Shown here piece after piece: positions 27,865 to 36,609 of a stretch of 64,000 nt of DNA (its first letter is position 1; every line of letters starts with the position of its first letter). A program made the position numbers and the translations under genes. This DNA comes from Cupriavidus taiwanensis (GTDB lineage Bacteria > Pseudomonadota > Gammaproteobacteria > Burkholderiales > Burkholderiaceae). The notes beneath the pieces were generated by a model. The model saw nothing but the letters and a program-made list of their open reading frames with translations. It ran no database searches and was not told the origin of the DNA. The DNA lies in the NCBI RefSeq assembly GCF_900249755.1, contig NZ_LT976854.1, positions 808,574 through 872,573 of the forward strand, given 5' to 3'.

Positions 27865-28731
27865 TTACACCTCTGGCGATGCTTGCACAAAGGACCAAGT
27901 AGTATCGACCGACTCTGTCACCGGCGAGCCCTTTGCGATGGCCTCGTACTCCGCAGCCATCTCGTCGTCAAATCCGTCAAAAGGATTCGATAATTCAAGT
28001 CCCACAATCCGATAGGCGGGCTGCATGGGCCGGCCTTGAATGCAGAAAGCCAGGCTGAAGTCATTGGCACCTTCAAGCCATTGAACCGGCACCCAGACAC
28101 CCGTACGCGGACAGGGCTTGCCCGGCAGAGCGCAAAGGTCGGCATCGATGGTATGCCGCGGATATGCCGACGGTGGAGAGACGATGTGGTATTCCCTGGC
28201 GAACCTGATGGCATCGGCCATGTCGCCAGCATGGCTGTCATCTCGTTCCAGATATATGCGATCGTTGCCAATTGACGCACGACTTAGCCAATGTCCGCCT
28301 TTGGTCTCGTTGTTCTTCAGCGTTGTCTGGGCGGAGTCGCAGGCATAGCTCAACCGTTGAAATGCCCGATCCCACTGTTGGCGCTGCTCATCCCTCATCC
28401 AGCCAAGGGGCTGCTCGACGAGTCCGCGATAGTCTGTCCAGGGCGTATTGAGGAAGTCGATCATAGGCATGTAGTCACCGCTGTGCTTGATGAACTCGAT
28501 GCCGCGACGGATGTTGTGCGCATGTGTCAGGTAGCGAGATACCCAGTAATCGAGGCGCGCCTGCCCGTGGATTCCGTGTCCAGTGAGGAACGCGTTATAC
28601 AGGTCCGCGAATTCTTCACATAGGCGGGCGCACTGAACGTAGTAAGAAACTGACGTTGTCTGGTATAGGAACCAGGCATCTTGATCAAGGTTGCGGGCAA
28701 CGTCGTAAGGTTTCAGCTTTGTTTTTTGCAT
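27865..28731 (-). CDS. Orphan immunity-like protein (possibly Imm71/Imm72-like)
   Basis: A 288-residue soluble protein, with no signal or TM segment, of AT-richer composition than the chromosomal genes to its left. The N-terminal half is helical; the C-terminal half contains PGKPCPRTGVWVP, the same G-x-P-x-P-x-[ST]-G-x-W pattern found twice in the protein encoded at 29117-30208. That pattern, and the position downstream of vgrG1, suggest a polymorphic-toxin immunity protein; assignment to Imm71/Imm72 is from memory and tentative. No cognate toxin gene is adjacent, so it looks like an orphan. Confidence 0.6.
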   Translation of the reverse strand: MQKTKLKPYDVARNLDQDAWFLYQTTSVSYYVQCARLCEEFADLYNAFLTGHGIHGQARLDYWVSRYLTHAHNIRRGIEFIKHSGDYMPMIDFLNTPWTDYRGLVEQPLGWMRDEQRQQWDRAFQRLSYACDSAQTTLKNNETKGGHWLSRASIGNDRIYLERDDSHAGDMADAIRFAREYHIVSPPSAYPRHTIDADLCALPGKPCPRTGVWVPVQWLEGANDFSLAFCIQGRPMQPAYRIVGLELSNPFDGFDDEMAAEYEAIAKGSPVTESVDTTWSFVQASPEV

Positions 28732-28847
28732 CGAATGTGTGCCGTCACGGGAGAGGCCTGTGAAATGCCGTCTTCGCTAAGGGTGACTAGCACCAGCGGG
28801 CGGGTCCACTTGCCTGCACGAATTGCATCGTTCGTCCCTTGATTGAA

Positions 28848-28985
28848 GCCGAGTTTACTGGCCAATTACCTGCAGTTTTCGACAGCGAACGTCCAGTTCT
28901 CGTAGTATCCAAGAATTTGTTTCCATGCTGTGTGCGAACTGATTCGCTTGAACCAATAAAAAATTCTTCTCCGTTCCGCGTCGTT
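28848..28985 (-). pseudogene. Fragment of an immunity-like gene with in-frame stop
   Basis: In the 385-base gap between two immunity-like genes, the minus strand encodes NDAERRRIFYWFKRISS, HTAWKQILGYYENWT and FAVENCR, then a TAA stop (28868-28866), then LASKLG. This matches the N-terminus of the proteins at 29117-30208 and 31454-32535 (ERRTLFHWLKRISS, YTAWKRILEYYENWT, NCRQLASKLN). The paralogues have a glutamine codon where this copy has TAA. The rest of the gap (28732-28847 and 28986-29116) shows nothing recognisable. Confidence 0.75.
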
Positions 28986-29116
28986 AGGACGAGAAGTTTT
29001 TTGGTATGGCTTGGCCTTATATTCACGAATAGTATTTTATACCTGGCTGCTGGGTCAGGTTACCTGGTTTCAGTCCGCATACAATGTTCCCTTGATTCGA
29101 CCTCAATCTGACACAA

Positions 29117-30208
29117 TTACGCCTTTGCGAATAGCCAGCGTGTAGGTCTTCCTTCGTGCATTGGTAGCGGCGCTCCCGCTTCCATCATAATGCTAATTCG
29201 CAAATCATGCTCAGCCAGCCATTTGCCGGATTTTGGTGCCGGCTGCCCTGTTTCGGCCCAGATAAGAGGATCGGATATGTCGATGGCCTTTTTTTGATCG
29301 AGCCATGTAGGGGTATCTGGCTTAAGAAATATATAGTTTTTCTCTTCATTGGGCACAGTACCATCTTCATAGCGGTTGTCACGCCAGAGCAGGCGCCAAA
29401 TCGTATTCACTTCTGGATTGTCGTCTTTCGTTTCCAGCGTTGCCTTAGGAGCAATAGAGTCGCCGTGCAGATAGTTCATGCACCCCGTGATTGCGAGAGG
29501 CCCGTTAACGGTTTCGCTCCTACGAAAAAGGCTCAGCAATTGAGGTTTCCGTGCTTCGACTGGCTCCCAGATTCCCGAATGTGGCACCGGCTTACCAGTT
29601 GCCACCGAAATTGGTTCCTTTGGATCCGGAATTTCAGGTAAAAATCTTGGAAAATGCCTTGTCGGTAGATTTTGCTGTAGCCAGATACCGTACACAGTAT
29701 ATGCAGCGTCATCGAGATTGGGGCTTTCGAGAACATCCGGGGCACATTCTCCCCATGCATCGGTAAGTTCGGTTAGGGTATTGTGAAACACCGTCCATCC
29801 CGGCGTATTACCCTCGTCAATAGGTGGATGTTCACCCCAATCGATGCGCATCAGGTAATTCACCCAATGTGAGAGAGGTTGGTTGGCCATTGCGAATTCG
29901 CCATTGGCATCGTATTTGAAAACTCGCTTTTCGCCGCGCTTTAGTCGCAATATGGCCTCTTCGCAGTGAGCAAAGCCGTGGAGAATCCGCAGGTAGTGTG
30001 ATTCGGATACTCTTGTGGAATTTTCCACTCCCACCTTGCTAGCTAAGCGCCGGCAGTTCTCCGCTGCATTACACCAGGCACGGTAAAAGGAGTAAATCCG
30101 ATTCCATGCAGTATAGGAACTGGCCTGCTTGAGCCAATAGAATATTTGCCTGCGCTCATGGTCCGAAGGCAGCATCACCGATGCATTAAGATTGTTGTAG
30201 CTACTCAT
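29117..30208 (-). CDS. Immunity-like protein, intact paralogue (possibly Imm71/Imm72-like)
   Basis: A 363-residue soluble protein and the only complete copy of this family here. The N-terminus (RRQIFYWLKQASSYTAWNRI) is helical, then a WGECAPDVLES motif, then two repeats of a G-x-P-x-P-x-SG-x-W pattern (ATGKPVPHSGIWEP, ETGQPAPKSGKWL). It ends PTRWLFAKA, as does the frameshifted paralogue (STRWVFASD). The composition is AT-richer than the core T6SS genes. It lies four bases after the truncated vgrG copy on the same strand, the usual place for VgrG cargo or immunity genes. No toxin gene lies between them. Confidence 0.65.
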   Translation of the reverse strand: MSSYNNLNASVMLPSDHERRQIFYWLKQASSYTAWNRIYSFYRAWCNAAENCRRLASKVGVENSTRVSESHYLRILHGFAHCEEAILRLKRGEKRVFKYDANGEFAMANQPLSHWVNYLMRIDWGEHPPIDEGNTPGWTVFHNTLTELTDAWGECAPDVLESPNLDDAAYTVYGIWLQQNLPTRHFPRFLPEIPDPKEPISVATGKPVPHSGIWEPVEARKPQLLSLFRRSETVNGPLAITGCMNYLHGDSIAPKATLETKDDNPEVNTIWRLLWRDNRYEDGTVPNEEKNYIFLKPDTPTWLDQKKAIDISDPLIWAETGQPAPKSGKWLAEHDLRISIMMEAGAPLPMHEGRPTRWLFAKA

Positions 30209-30212
30209 TGGC

Positions 30213-31445
30213 TTATCGCGATTTCTCGATTTTCCTTCGTTGCCCGCTCACGTGCTCCCAGTCGCGGACGATGGCCCAGGCGTCGGTGCGCAGTTCGGCG
30301 CCGGTGCCGCGCCAGGCGCCGCGTTCGCCGCTGTTGGGGGCCTGGGCGATCACGTAGCCAAGGTTGAGCTGGGTGTCGGCGGCCGAGCTGGCCAGGCGCA
30401 TGCGCGGCTGGCCGGTGTTGTCGTCGACCACCCACTGGTTGTAGCCGCCGTCGCTGAAGTTGTGCGAATGCCAGCCGGACAGCGCGGTGTTCAGCGGAGC
30501 CTCGGTGGCGGGCCAGGGCAGGGCGTCCTGTTCGTTGTGCAGTTGCGCCACCACCATCGGGCGGTCGATGTCGCCGTCGAGGTAGGTCAGCATGACCTCG
30601 GTGCCGGCGCGGGGCAGGTGATGCGCGCCCCAGTTGGGGCCGGCTGCGGCGGTGGCCACGCGCACCCAGGCGGTGACCTGGGTCAGGTCGTCTTGGGCCG
30701 GGTCCGCAGCGGTGTCGGCGCTGGGGTCGGCCATCGGCGCGCGCAGCCAGGGCAGGCGCACGCGTACGCGGTGGTCGCGCTCGGTGCTCAGCGGGGCGCC
30801 GCCTTCGGCGATGACGATGGCGGGCTGGCCTTCCGGTGCGGTGGGCTTGGGCGTGTACGCCGGCACGATCGGGGCGTTGGCGCGCACGGCTTCGAAGCGG
30901 TTGCGGTAGCTGCCGGCCTCGATGTCGGGCAGGCCCAGCAGCAGCGCGACTTCGGCGCCCAGGTTGTTGGCCGCTTCGTGGCACACGGCCAGCGTGACGA
31001 ACTCGTTCGCTGCGGTGTCGAAGTGCCCGGTCAGCGTGAAGCGTTCGCCGGCTCCCAGGGCGCGCACGCTGCCTTCGCCCTCGTAGCGCAGATAGCGGCC
31101 TTCATGCGCTTGCGCGCGCAACTGCGCGGCGCGGCGGGCGGCGTCGGCGTCCGGGTAGCGGTAGGTGCCGCGCGTTTCGAAGGATTCCAGCGTTGGCCAT
31201 TCGCCCAGGCTCTCGCTGCCGGCGTCGGCGCCGGTGGCGGCCAGGGACTTGTAGTCCCATGAGGCGACGGTGACGGCGTTGGTGCCCGCGGCTGCCTGCA
31301 GCCACCAATGGTCGATGGCGTCTTCGCGCTCGGTGGCGTCGCTGCGGTGGAAGCGGATGTTGGGCTGCGCGCAGGCGGGGCGTTCGACCTGGTTGTCGAA
31401 GATCACCAGGCAATGGCGGGACTGGGCCTTGTCGTCCTGAATCAA
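30213..31445 (-). pseudogene. Truncated vgrG copy (duplicated core of vgrG1)
   Basis: The frame encodes the middle of a VgrG spike: DNQVERPACAQPNIRFHRSD through the gp5/OB region to GAELRTDAWAIVR, then an unrelated 16-residue tail. From 30263 to 31439 it is collinear with vgrG1 at 34750-35926 at a constant offset of 4,487 bases (1,177 bp, no indel at the three points checked), with only scattered substitutions. It lacks the N-terminal gp27-like domain and the C-terminal needle, so it cannot make a spike alone. Same orientation as vgrG1 makes the two copies substrates for deletion or exchange. Confidence 0.9.
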
Positions 31446-31453
31446 TGAAGCGT

Positions 31454-32535
31454 CTAATCAGAGGCAAAAACCCAACGGGTCGATTGGCCTCGATGCGTAG
31501 GCAGCTTTTCGCCGGCTTGCACGGCGATGCTAGCGGAGAGGTCATCTTCTGGAAGCCAACGTCCTGCTTTTGGGGCGGGTTGGCCCGTTTCGAACCAAAT
31601 CATAGTGCTATCCGTTCCGTTTATTGCGGAAGGAGCGTCTGTAGCTCCATTTGGCTTCTGGAAGACATACTCGTCTTCCTCCGCAGGGATGGAACCATCT
31701 TCATATCGCGTATCCTCCCATAGTAGGCGCCACGTCACGGGTTTCGAAAAACTCTCATTCTCATCTTCATACCTAACCGCTGGTGCTGGGGATCCTGCGT
31801 GCAAGTAGTTCATGCATCCGACGATCAGGAATGGCCCTTTTGGCTCTTCTTTTTTCTTAAATAGCGAAAGCATGCCTGATTTCTTAGCCTCGACAGGTTC
31901 CCATATGCCGAAGTAAGGAATGGTGTGCCCAGTTGAGACGAGCGTCGCGACTTCGGGGTCGGGTACATCGGACAGAATGCTTGGGAAATGCATACTAGCG
32001 AGTTGATCTTGCAGCCAGTCGCCAAAGCCAAACGGGGCGGCGTCATCAAGCCACTCGCTTTCAAGTATGTCGGAACATTCTCCCCAAACCTGAGAGAGAT
32101 CATTAAAGGCATCGAGAAATCTGATTGCTCCAGAGGAGTACTAGCTTCTTCGACTGCTGGATGTTCTCTCCACTCTATACGAACCAGGTAATTCTCCCAA
32201 TATGAGCGGGGCCGATCTGCCATTGAAAACAGGCCGTTTACGTCATATTTGAAAACTCGCTTGTCACCGCGTTTAAGTCGAAGTATTGCATCCTCGAAAT
32301 GTGCGAGCCCTTGCAGCGCGTCGATATAGTGAGATTCTCTGATTTGAGAGGAATGCTCTATATTTAATTTGCTGGCCAGTTGCCTGCAATTTTCGATAGC
32401 GAGCGTCCAGTTCTCGTAGTATTCAAGAATGCGTTTCCATGCTGTGTACGAACTGATTCGCTTGAGCCAATGGAAGAGCGTTCGCCGCTCGTTGGCGTTC
32501 GGAAGAGGGATGCTGCTGCGCTGGACCGGTCTCAT
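31454..32535 (-). pseudogene. Frameshifted immunity-like gene
   Basis: Read leftward from 32535, the frame encodes RRTLFHWLKRISS, YTAWKRILEYYENWT through EEASTPLE. The protein then continues only in another frame (AIRFLDAFNDLSQVWGECSDILESEWLDDAA... to STRWVFASD, ending 31454). The switch lies near 32125-32140. Joined, it is a full paralogue of the protein at 29117-30208, including the WGEC motif and both G-x-P-x-P-x-G-x-W motifs (HTIPYFGIWEP, TGQPAPKAGRWL). A sequencing error could also explain the shift. Confidence 0.8.
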
Positions 32536-32670
32536 GGTGCCCCAGTGAGAGCCATGCAAAATTAGAGCTGTTGACCTATCGTTCGACGCAGAACCCTGCT
32601 GTAATCTGGAAAGGGTTAGGACGTCGTCATCGCTGATGGCCGCGCAGGACTGCACAACGTGTGATTTGGG

Positions 32671-33108
32671 TCATTCGCTATATTCCCTAAGCAAATCCCG
32701 TATTTCTTCTTTGGAAATTTGACCGGAGCCAAGGATTGCAGATAGATCGTCCTTCGATAGAGGGTAGGTTGCGAGCAACTTTCGAAGGCTGTCCTTATCA
32801 AACGGAATTGCAGTCAAAGGATCAAGCCAGAATTTCTCGGTAGATTCGCGTGGTTCCAATTTGACGCCCTCGACATTTATATAAACCATATATCTGACGA
32901 AGCCTTCTGGGAAGGCTTGATCATAATATAGCGAAGTTCCTTTAGGTAAAATCGTGGCAGGGGAGTTCGCAGTTCCGCCGCTTAGCATTAAGGGGAACTC
33001 TAGTTTGTGGACTTTTGGCATTTTATGTTCCTTTAATTTATATATAAAAGAAGCCCCGATGATGATTCCAAGGATCAGTGTCGCTAATGCGAAAAGTGAT
33101 CGTTTCAT
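32671..33108 (-). CDS. Candidate T6SS immunity protein, membrane-anchored
   Basis: A 145-residue protein with one N-terminal transmembrane segment (about residues 5-24) and the remaining 115 residues outside, facing the periplasm. I do not recognise the family. Its ATG overlaps the stop of the candidate effector gene by four bases (ATGA), and that gene in turn overlaps vgrG1 by one base. This vgrG-effector-immunity order, with translational coupling, is the classic arrangement. A periplasm-facing immunity protein suggests the effector acts in the periplasm. The sequence is AT-rich, as expected for a transferred cargo module. Confidence 0.65.
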   Translation of the reverse strand: MKRSLFALATLILGIIIGASFIYKLKEHKMPKVHKLEFPLMLSGGTANSPATILPKGTSLYYDQAFPEGFVRYMVYINVEGVKLEPRESTEKFWLDPLTAIPFDKDSLRKLLATYPLSKDDLSAILGSGQISKEEIRDLLREYSE

Positions 33109-33800
33109 CTGCTTTTTCCGTGTAAGCGGACTTGATTGGCTGCAATCGCTGGCTTGGTGTCGAGAAATTTCTTCAAATTGGCCGGTAGAAATATTCGTGT
33201 CGGGGTACCGCCTCCTATGGTGTTCATCGCCACACGCTCCGTCATTGTTAATACGTCTTCGGGAGCGATGAAGGTTGTGGAGCCTCTCTCATAGTTTGCA
33301 ATCCCCGCGCGTATAGCGTCTAGGCTTATTGTGGTGCAGTTGTATTTAAGGGCGTGATAACTTGTTGGAAGCTGATAAACTACTATATCTGGGCGGCCCC
33401 GTTGAAGATCTGACCGTGGCTTCGCTTTATCAATAATGGTATTGAAGTACATTTCCACAGCTCTTGCCTGGTGCTCGAATACTAAATAAGTATAGTCGAT
33501 AGTAGATCGTCCTAATGCGTTTTCGCCTGATATGTACTTGTCAAAGCTCTTCCATACGCGAAGAATGCCTTCACCTTCTGCGCCAAGATCACCCGTTATT
33601 CGTCCGTATCTCCCGAAGTCGTAAGTCAAGTCTGATCCTGCCCTCTTGACCCGGAGCGCCGTATGTCCATAACGATGCTCTTCTCCACCAGATGTATACG
33701 GGCCACCTATAAGCATGTGTATTTCGGCGTTCGGCTTAAGCTGATCTTTGACGATGGAATTCCTTGATTCCACTGTCTGGCTATTAAAAGGACTTGCCAT
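33105..33800 (-). CDS. Candidate T6SS effector with permuted papain-like Cys/His signature
   Basis: A 231-residue protein without signal peptide, coupled to vgrG1 (TAATG overlap) and to the downstream immunity candidate (ATGA overlap). The first half holds HMLIGGPYTSGGEEHRYGHTALRV in two pieces, with His46 in GHTAL, then YDFGRYG and a G-E-G-I-L-R-V-W strand. The second half has YNCTTISLDAI, with Cys155. His before Cys, with an NCTT nucleophile motif, is the pattern of permuted papain-like (NlpC/P60, LRAT, Lnb/DUF4105-like) hydrolases. I infer a peptidoglycan or lipid-linked amide/ester target; the exact family is not recognised. Codons are AT-richer than in the core T6SS genes. Confidence 0.65.
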   Translation of the reverse strand: MASPFNSQTVESRNSIVKDQLKPNAEIHMLIGGPYTSGGEEHRYGHTALRVKRAGSDLTYDFGRYGRITGDLGAEGEGILRVWKSFDKYISGENALGRSTIDYTYLVFEHQARAVEMYFNTIIDKAKPRSDLQRGRPDIVVYQLPTSYHALKYNCTTISLDAIRAGIANYERGSTTFIAPEDVLTMTERVAMNTIGGGTPTRIFLPANLKKFLDTKPAIAANQVRLHGKSR

Positions 33801-36520
33801 TATGGTTTCTGGGCAGGGGGTAGGGCACCCCAAAGCACTTCGATATTCTCACTGGCAATCGTCTTTACCCTCAGGGTCAACCCGTCGGAGTCCGTCTCGC
33901 CGAAATATACTTCGCCTGTTTCAGTCGTCAGTTTATAAGGAAGGCCGGGAATCGGTTCACCATTTAATTCATTGACGGCTCGAACTTGTTGATCGTAAAG
34001 TTTCAGTCGTGTATCGGGCAAGCGGTCCAGCATAAAAGCCTTCCCCCCACCCCCCACCAACGGATGCCCAGCCCCCTTCACCGACAACACCCCCGGCGTC
34101 TCAAACATAATCGCATTCCCATCCAGCACAATCCGCGACGAGCCCCCGTGCAGCACCACCTTCTTCTGCGCCAGCACCTCGATGCCGTCGGCCGATGAGG
34201 TCACCGTCACAGCCTTGTCCGCCATCACTGCCAGCGCATCCGTATGCGCCTGGATGGAAACCGGTCCGCCGGACGCAATCGCGCGAATTCCCTGGCGTTG
34301 GCTGAACAGGCTCACGCCCTTGGCTGCTGCCGCGGCGAAGGTATTGGCCGCGCCGACGTGCCAGTCGGCCTGGGCGAGGCCCAGCAAGTGCCGTCCGGCG
34401 AAGATGCTGGTGGTGGCCTGCGTGGCCAGCGCAATCGAGCTGGGCGATTCCGCGACGAGCCATGGTTGTCCGAAGCGCTCGACGGGGGTGCCGGTATCTG
34501 GCCGCTTGGCGTCCTGCTCATTGACGCGGTCCGGATAGCTGCCGTCCTGCTGCGGATCGATGGCCTTGGCAAGCGGTTCGAAGGCGGCGACGGCGCCCAG
34601 CGGCAACGCCTGCTGCGACGTGGCGGCATCGGACAGGCGCTGGGCGGTACGTTCCGCGGCGGTGATCTGCCCGCGGGCTTCGCGGATGTCGAACATGGTG
34701 CCGGCGGCCCGGGCCTGTACCGTGGTGGACAGCAGCAGGCCGTTGCCAGCGCGGACGATGGCCCAGGCGTCGGTGCGCAGTTCGGCGCCGGTGCCGCGCC
34801 AGGTGCCGCGTTCCCCGCTGTTGGGGGCCTGGGCGATCACGTAGCCAAGGTTGAGCTGGGTTTCGGCGGCCGAGCTGGCCAGGCGCATGCGCAGCTGGCC
34901 GGTGTTGTCGTCGACCACCCACTGGTTGTAGCCGCCGTCGCTGAAGTTGTGCGAATGCCAGCCGGACAGCGCGGTGTTCAGCGGAGCCTCGGTGGCGGGC
35001 CAGGGCAGGGCGTCCTGTTCGTTGTGCAGTTGCGCGACCACCATCGGGCGGTCGATGTCGCCGTCGAGGTAGGTCAGCATGACCTCGGTGCCGGCGCGGG
35101 GCAGGTGATGCGCGCCCCAGTTGGGGCCGGCTGCGGCGGTGGCCACGCGCACCCAGGCGGTGACCTGGGTCAGGTCGTCCTGGGCCGGGTCCGCAGCGGT
35201 GTCGGCGCTGGGGTCGGCCATCGGCGCGCGCAGCCAGGGCAGGCGCACGCGCACGCGGTGGTCGCGCTCGGTGCTCAGTGGGGCGCCGCCTTCGGCGATG
35301 ACGATGGCGGGCTGGCCTTCCGGTGCGGTGGGCTTGGGCGTGTACGCCGGCACGATCGGGGCGTCGGCGCGCACGGCTTCGAAGCGGTTGCGGTAGCTGC
35401 CGGCCTCGATGTCGGACAGGCCCAGCAGCAGCGCGACTTCGGCGCCCAGGTTGTTGGCGGCCTCATGGCGCACGGCCAGCGTGACGAACTCGTTCGCTGC
35501 GGTGTCGAAGTGCCCGGTCAGCGTGAAGCGTTCGCCGGCGCCCAGGGCACGCACGCTGCCTTCGCCCTCGTAGCGCAGGTAGCGGCCTTCATGCGCTTGC
35601 GCGCGCAACTGCGCGGCGCGGCGGGCGGCATCGGCGTCCGGGTAGCGGTAGGTGCCGCGCGTTTCGAAGGATTCCAGCGTTGGCCATTCGCCCAGGCTCT
35701 CGCTGCCGGCGTCGGCGGCGGTGGCGGCCAGGGACTTGTAGTCCCATGAGGCGACGGTGACGGCATTGGTGCCCGCGGCTGCCTGCGGCGACCAATGGTC
35801 GATCGCGTCTTCGCGCTCGGTGGCGTCGCTGCGGTGGAAGCGGATGTTGGGTTGCGCGCAGGCGGGGCGTTCGGCCTGGTTGTCGAAGATCACCAGGCAA
35901 TGGCGGGACTGGGTCTTGTCGTCCTGGCCGGAGGCCTCGGCGTCGTCCTGTTGATGCTCGAAGCGGTAGGACAGGCCTTCTTCGGCCAGCAGCCGCGTGA
36001 CAAAGGCAAGATCGGTCTCGCGATACTGGCAGCAGACCGAGCGCTTGCGCAGCGGCTGGCTCACTGCCATGCGGAAGTGCGCATGCGGATAGTCAGCCAG
36101 CACGTCTTCGACGATCTCCAGCGCGGTCTTGTCCTGATAGACATAGCAATCGGTGCGCGCGCGCAGGCGATCGAACCAGGTCCCCACCGTGAGGCGATAG
36201 CGAGCCAGGCCGCCGTCGCCGCCGATGGCTGCGCAGCTCTGCACGTAGCCGTGCCAGGCGCGGCGCGTGCCGTCGGCAAGCATCAGCCGCAGCGTGATTT
36301 CCTCGGCGGCCAGGCGCGCAGTGTCCAGATGCGCGGACGGGCTGAGGCAATCGATCTGCAGCTGGAAGGGCGCGCAGACGCCCTCGTGCGCGACAAAGCG
36401 CTCCACTACCAGGTCGTCGGCGGTAAGCGCCGTCTCCAGCGTGATCTGGCGCGTGCGCTGGCCCAGCAGCCCGGACAGGGCGGCCATCGCGGATGACGGG
36501 TAAGAGGACAAGGGCTTCAT
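33800..36520 (-). CDS. vgrG: VgrG spike protein 1 with C-terminal extension
   Basis: A 906-residue VgrG (TssI). The N-terminal gp27-like domain (about 20-370), the gp5/OB domain with RVRVRLPWLRAP and the MLTYLDGDIDRPMVV motif, then the T6SS-VgrG core and the DUF2345-type beta-helix follow in order. The last about 80 residues (after VGGGGKAFMLDRLPD) look like a transthyretin-like adaptor: RAVNELNGEPIPGLPYKL, TGEVYFGETDSDGLT. The extension is visibly AT-richer than the preceding beta-helix, with the change near 34,030, so the gene is probably chimeric. The extension likely docks the effector encoded immediately downstream. It follows tssJKL on the same strand. Confidence 0.93.
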   Translation of the reverse strand: MKPLSSYPSSAMAALSGLLGQRTRQITLETALTADDLVVERFVAHEGVCAPFQLQIDCLSPSAHLDTARLAAEEITLRLMLADGTRRAWHGYVQSCAAIGGDGGLARYRLTVGTWFDRLRARTDCYVYQDKTALEIVEDVLADYPHAHFRMAVSQPLRKRSVCCQYRETDLAFVTRLLAEEGLSYRFEHQQDDAEASGQDDKTQSRHCLVIFDNQAERPACAQPNIRFHRSDATEREDAIDHWSPQAAAGTNAVTVASWDYKSLAATAADAGSESLGEWPTLESFETRGTYRYPDADAARRAAQLRAQAHEGRYLRYEGEGSVRALGAGERFTLTGHFDTAANEFVTLAVRHEAANNLGAEVALLLGLSDIEAGSYRNRFEAVRADAPIVPAYTPKPTAPEGQPAIVIAEGGAPLSTERDHRVRVRLPWLRAPMADPSADTAADPAQDDLTQVTAWVRVATAAAGPNWGAHHLPRAGTEVMLTYLDGDIDRPMVVAQLHNEQDALPWPATEAPLNTALSGWHSHNFSDGGYNQWVVDDNTGQLRMRLASSAAETQLNLGYVIAQAPNSGERGTWRGTGAELRTDAWAIVRAGNGLLLSTTVQARAAGTMFDIREARGQITAAERTAQRLSDAATSQQALPLGAVAAFEPLAKAIDPQQDGSYPDRVNEQDAKRPDTGTPVERFGQPWLVAESPSSIALATQATTSIFAGRHLLGLAQADWHVGAANTFAAAAAKGVSLFSQRQGIRAIASGGPVSIQAHTDALAVMADKAVTVTSSADGIEVLAQKKVVLHGGSSRIVLDGNAIMFETPGVLSVKGAGHPLVGGGGKAFMLDRLPDTRLKLYDQQVRAVNELNGEPIPGLPYKLTTETGEVYFGETDSDGLTLRVKTIASENIEVLWGALPPAQKP

Positions 36521-36609
36521 CGGAGCAGGGTCGCGCTAGAGGGTTCGGCATGCGGGCCTGGATGCGGCAGGACCGCCTTCGATGGCATCAAGGCGGCATC
36601 AACGCGGCA

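Noticed and set aside
31454..32535. Programmed frameshifting in the broken immunity gene
   Set aside because: No slippery heptamer or downstream hairpin is visible at the switch; decay or sequence error is simpler.
34244..35749. 501-codon open frame on the plus strand inside vgrG1 (and a similar one inside the truncated copy)
   Set aside because: The Gly/Ala/Val/His-rich translation is the antisense shadow of the VgrG core; it is repeated in the truncated copy only because the DNA is duplicated.
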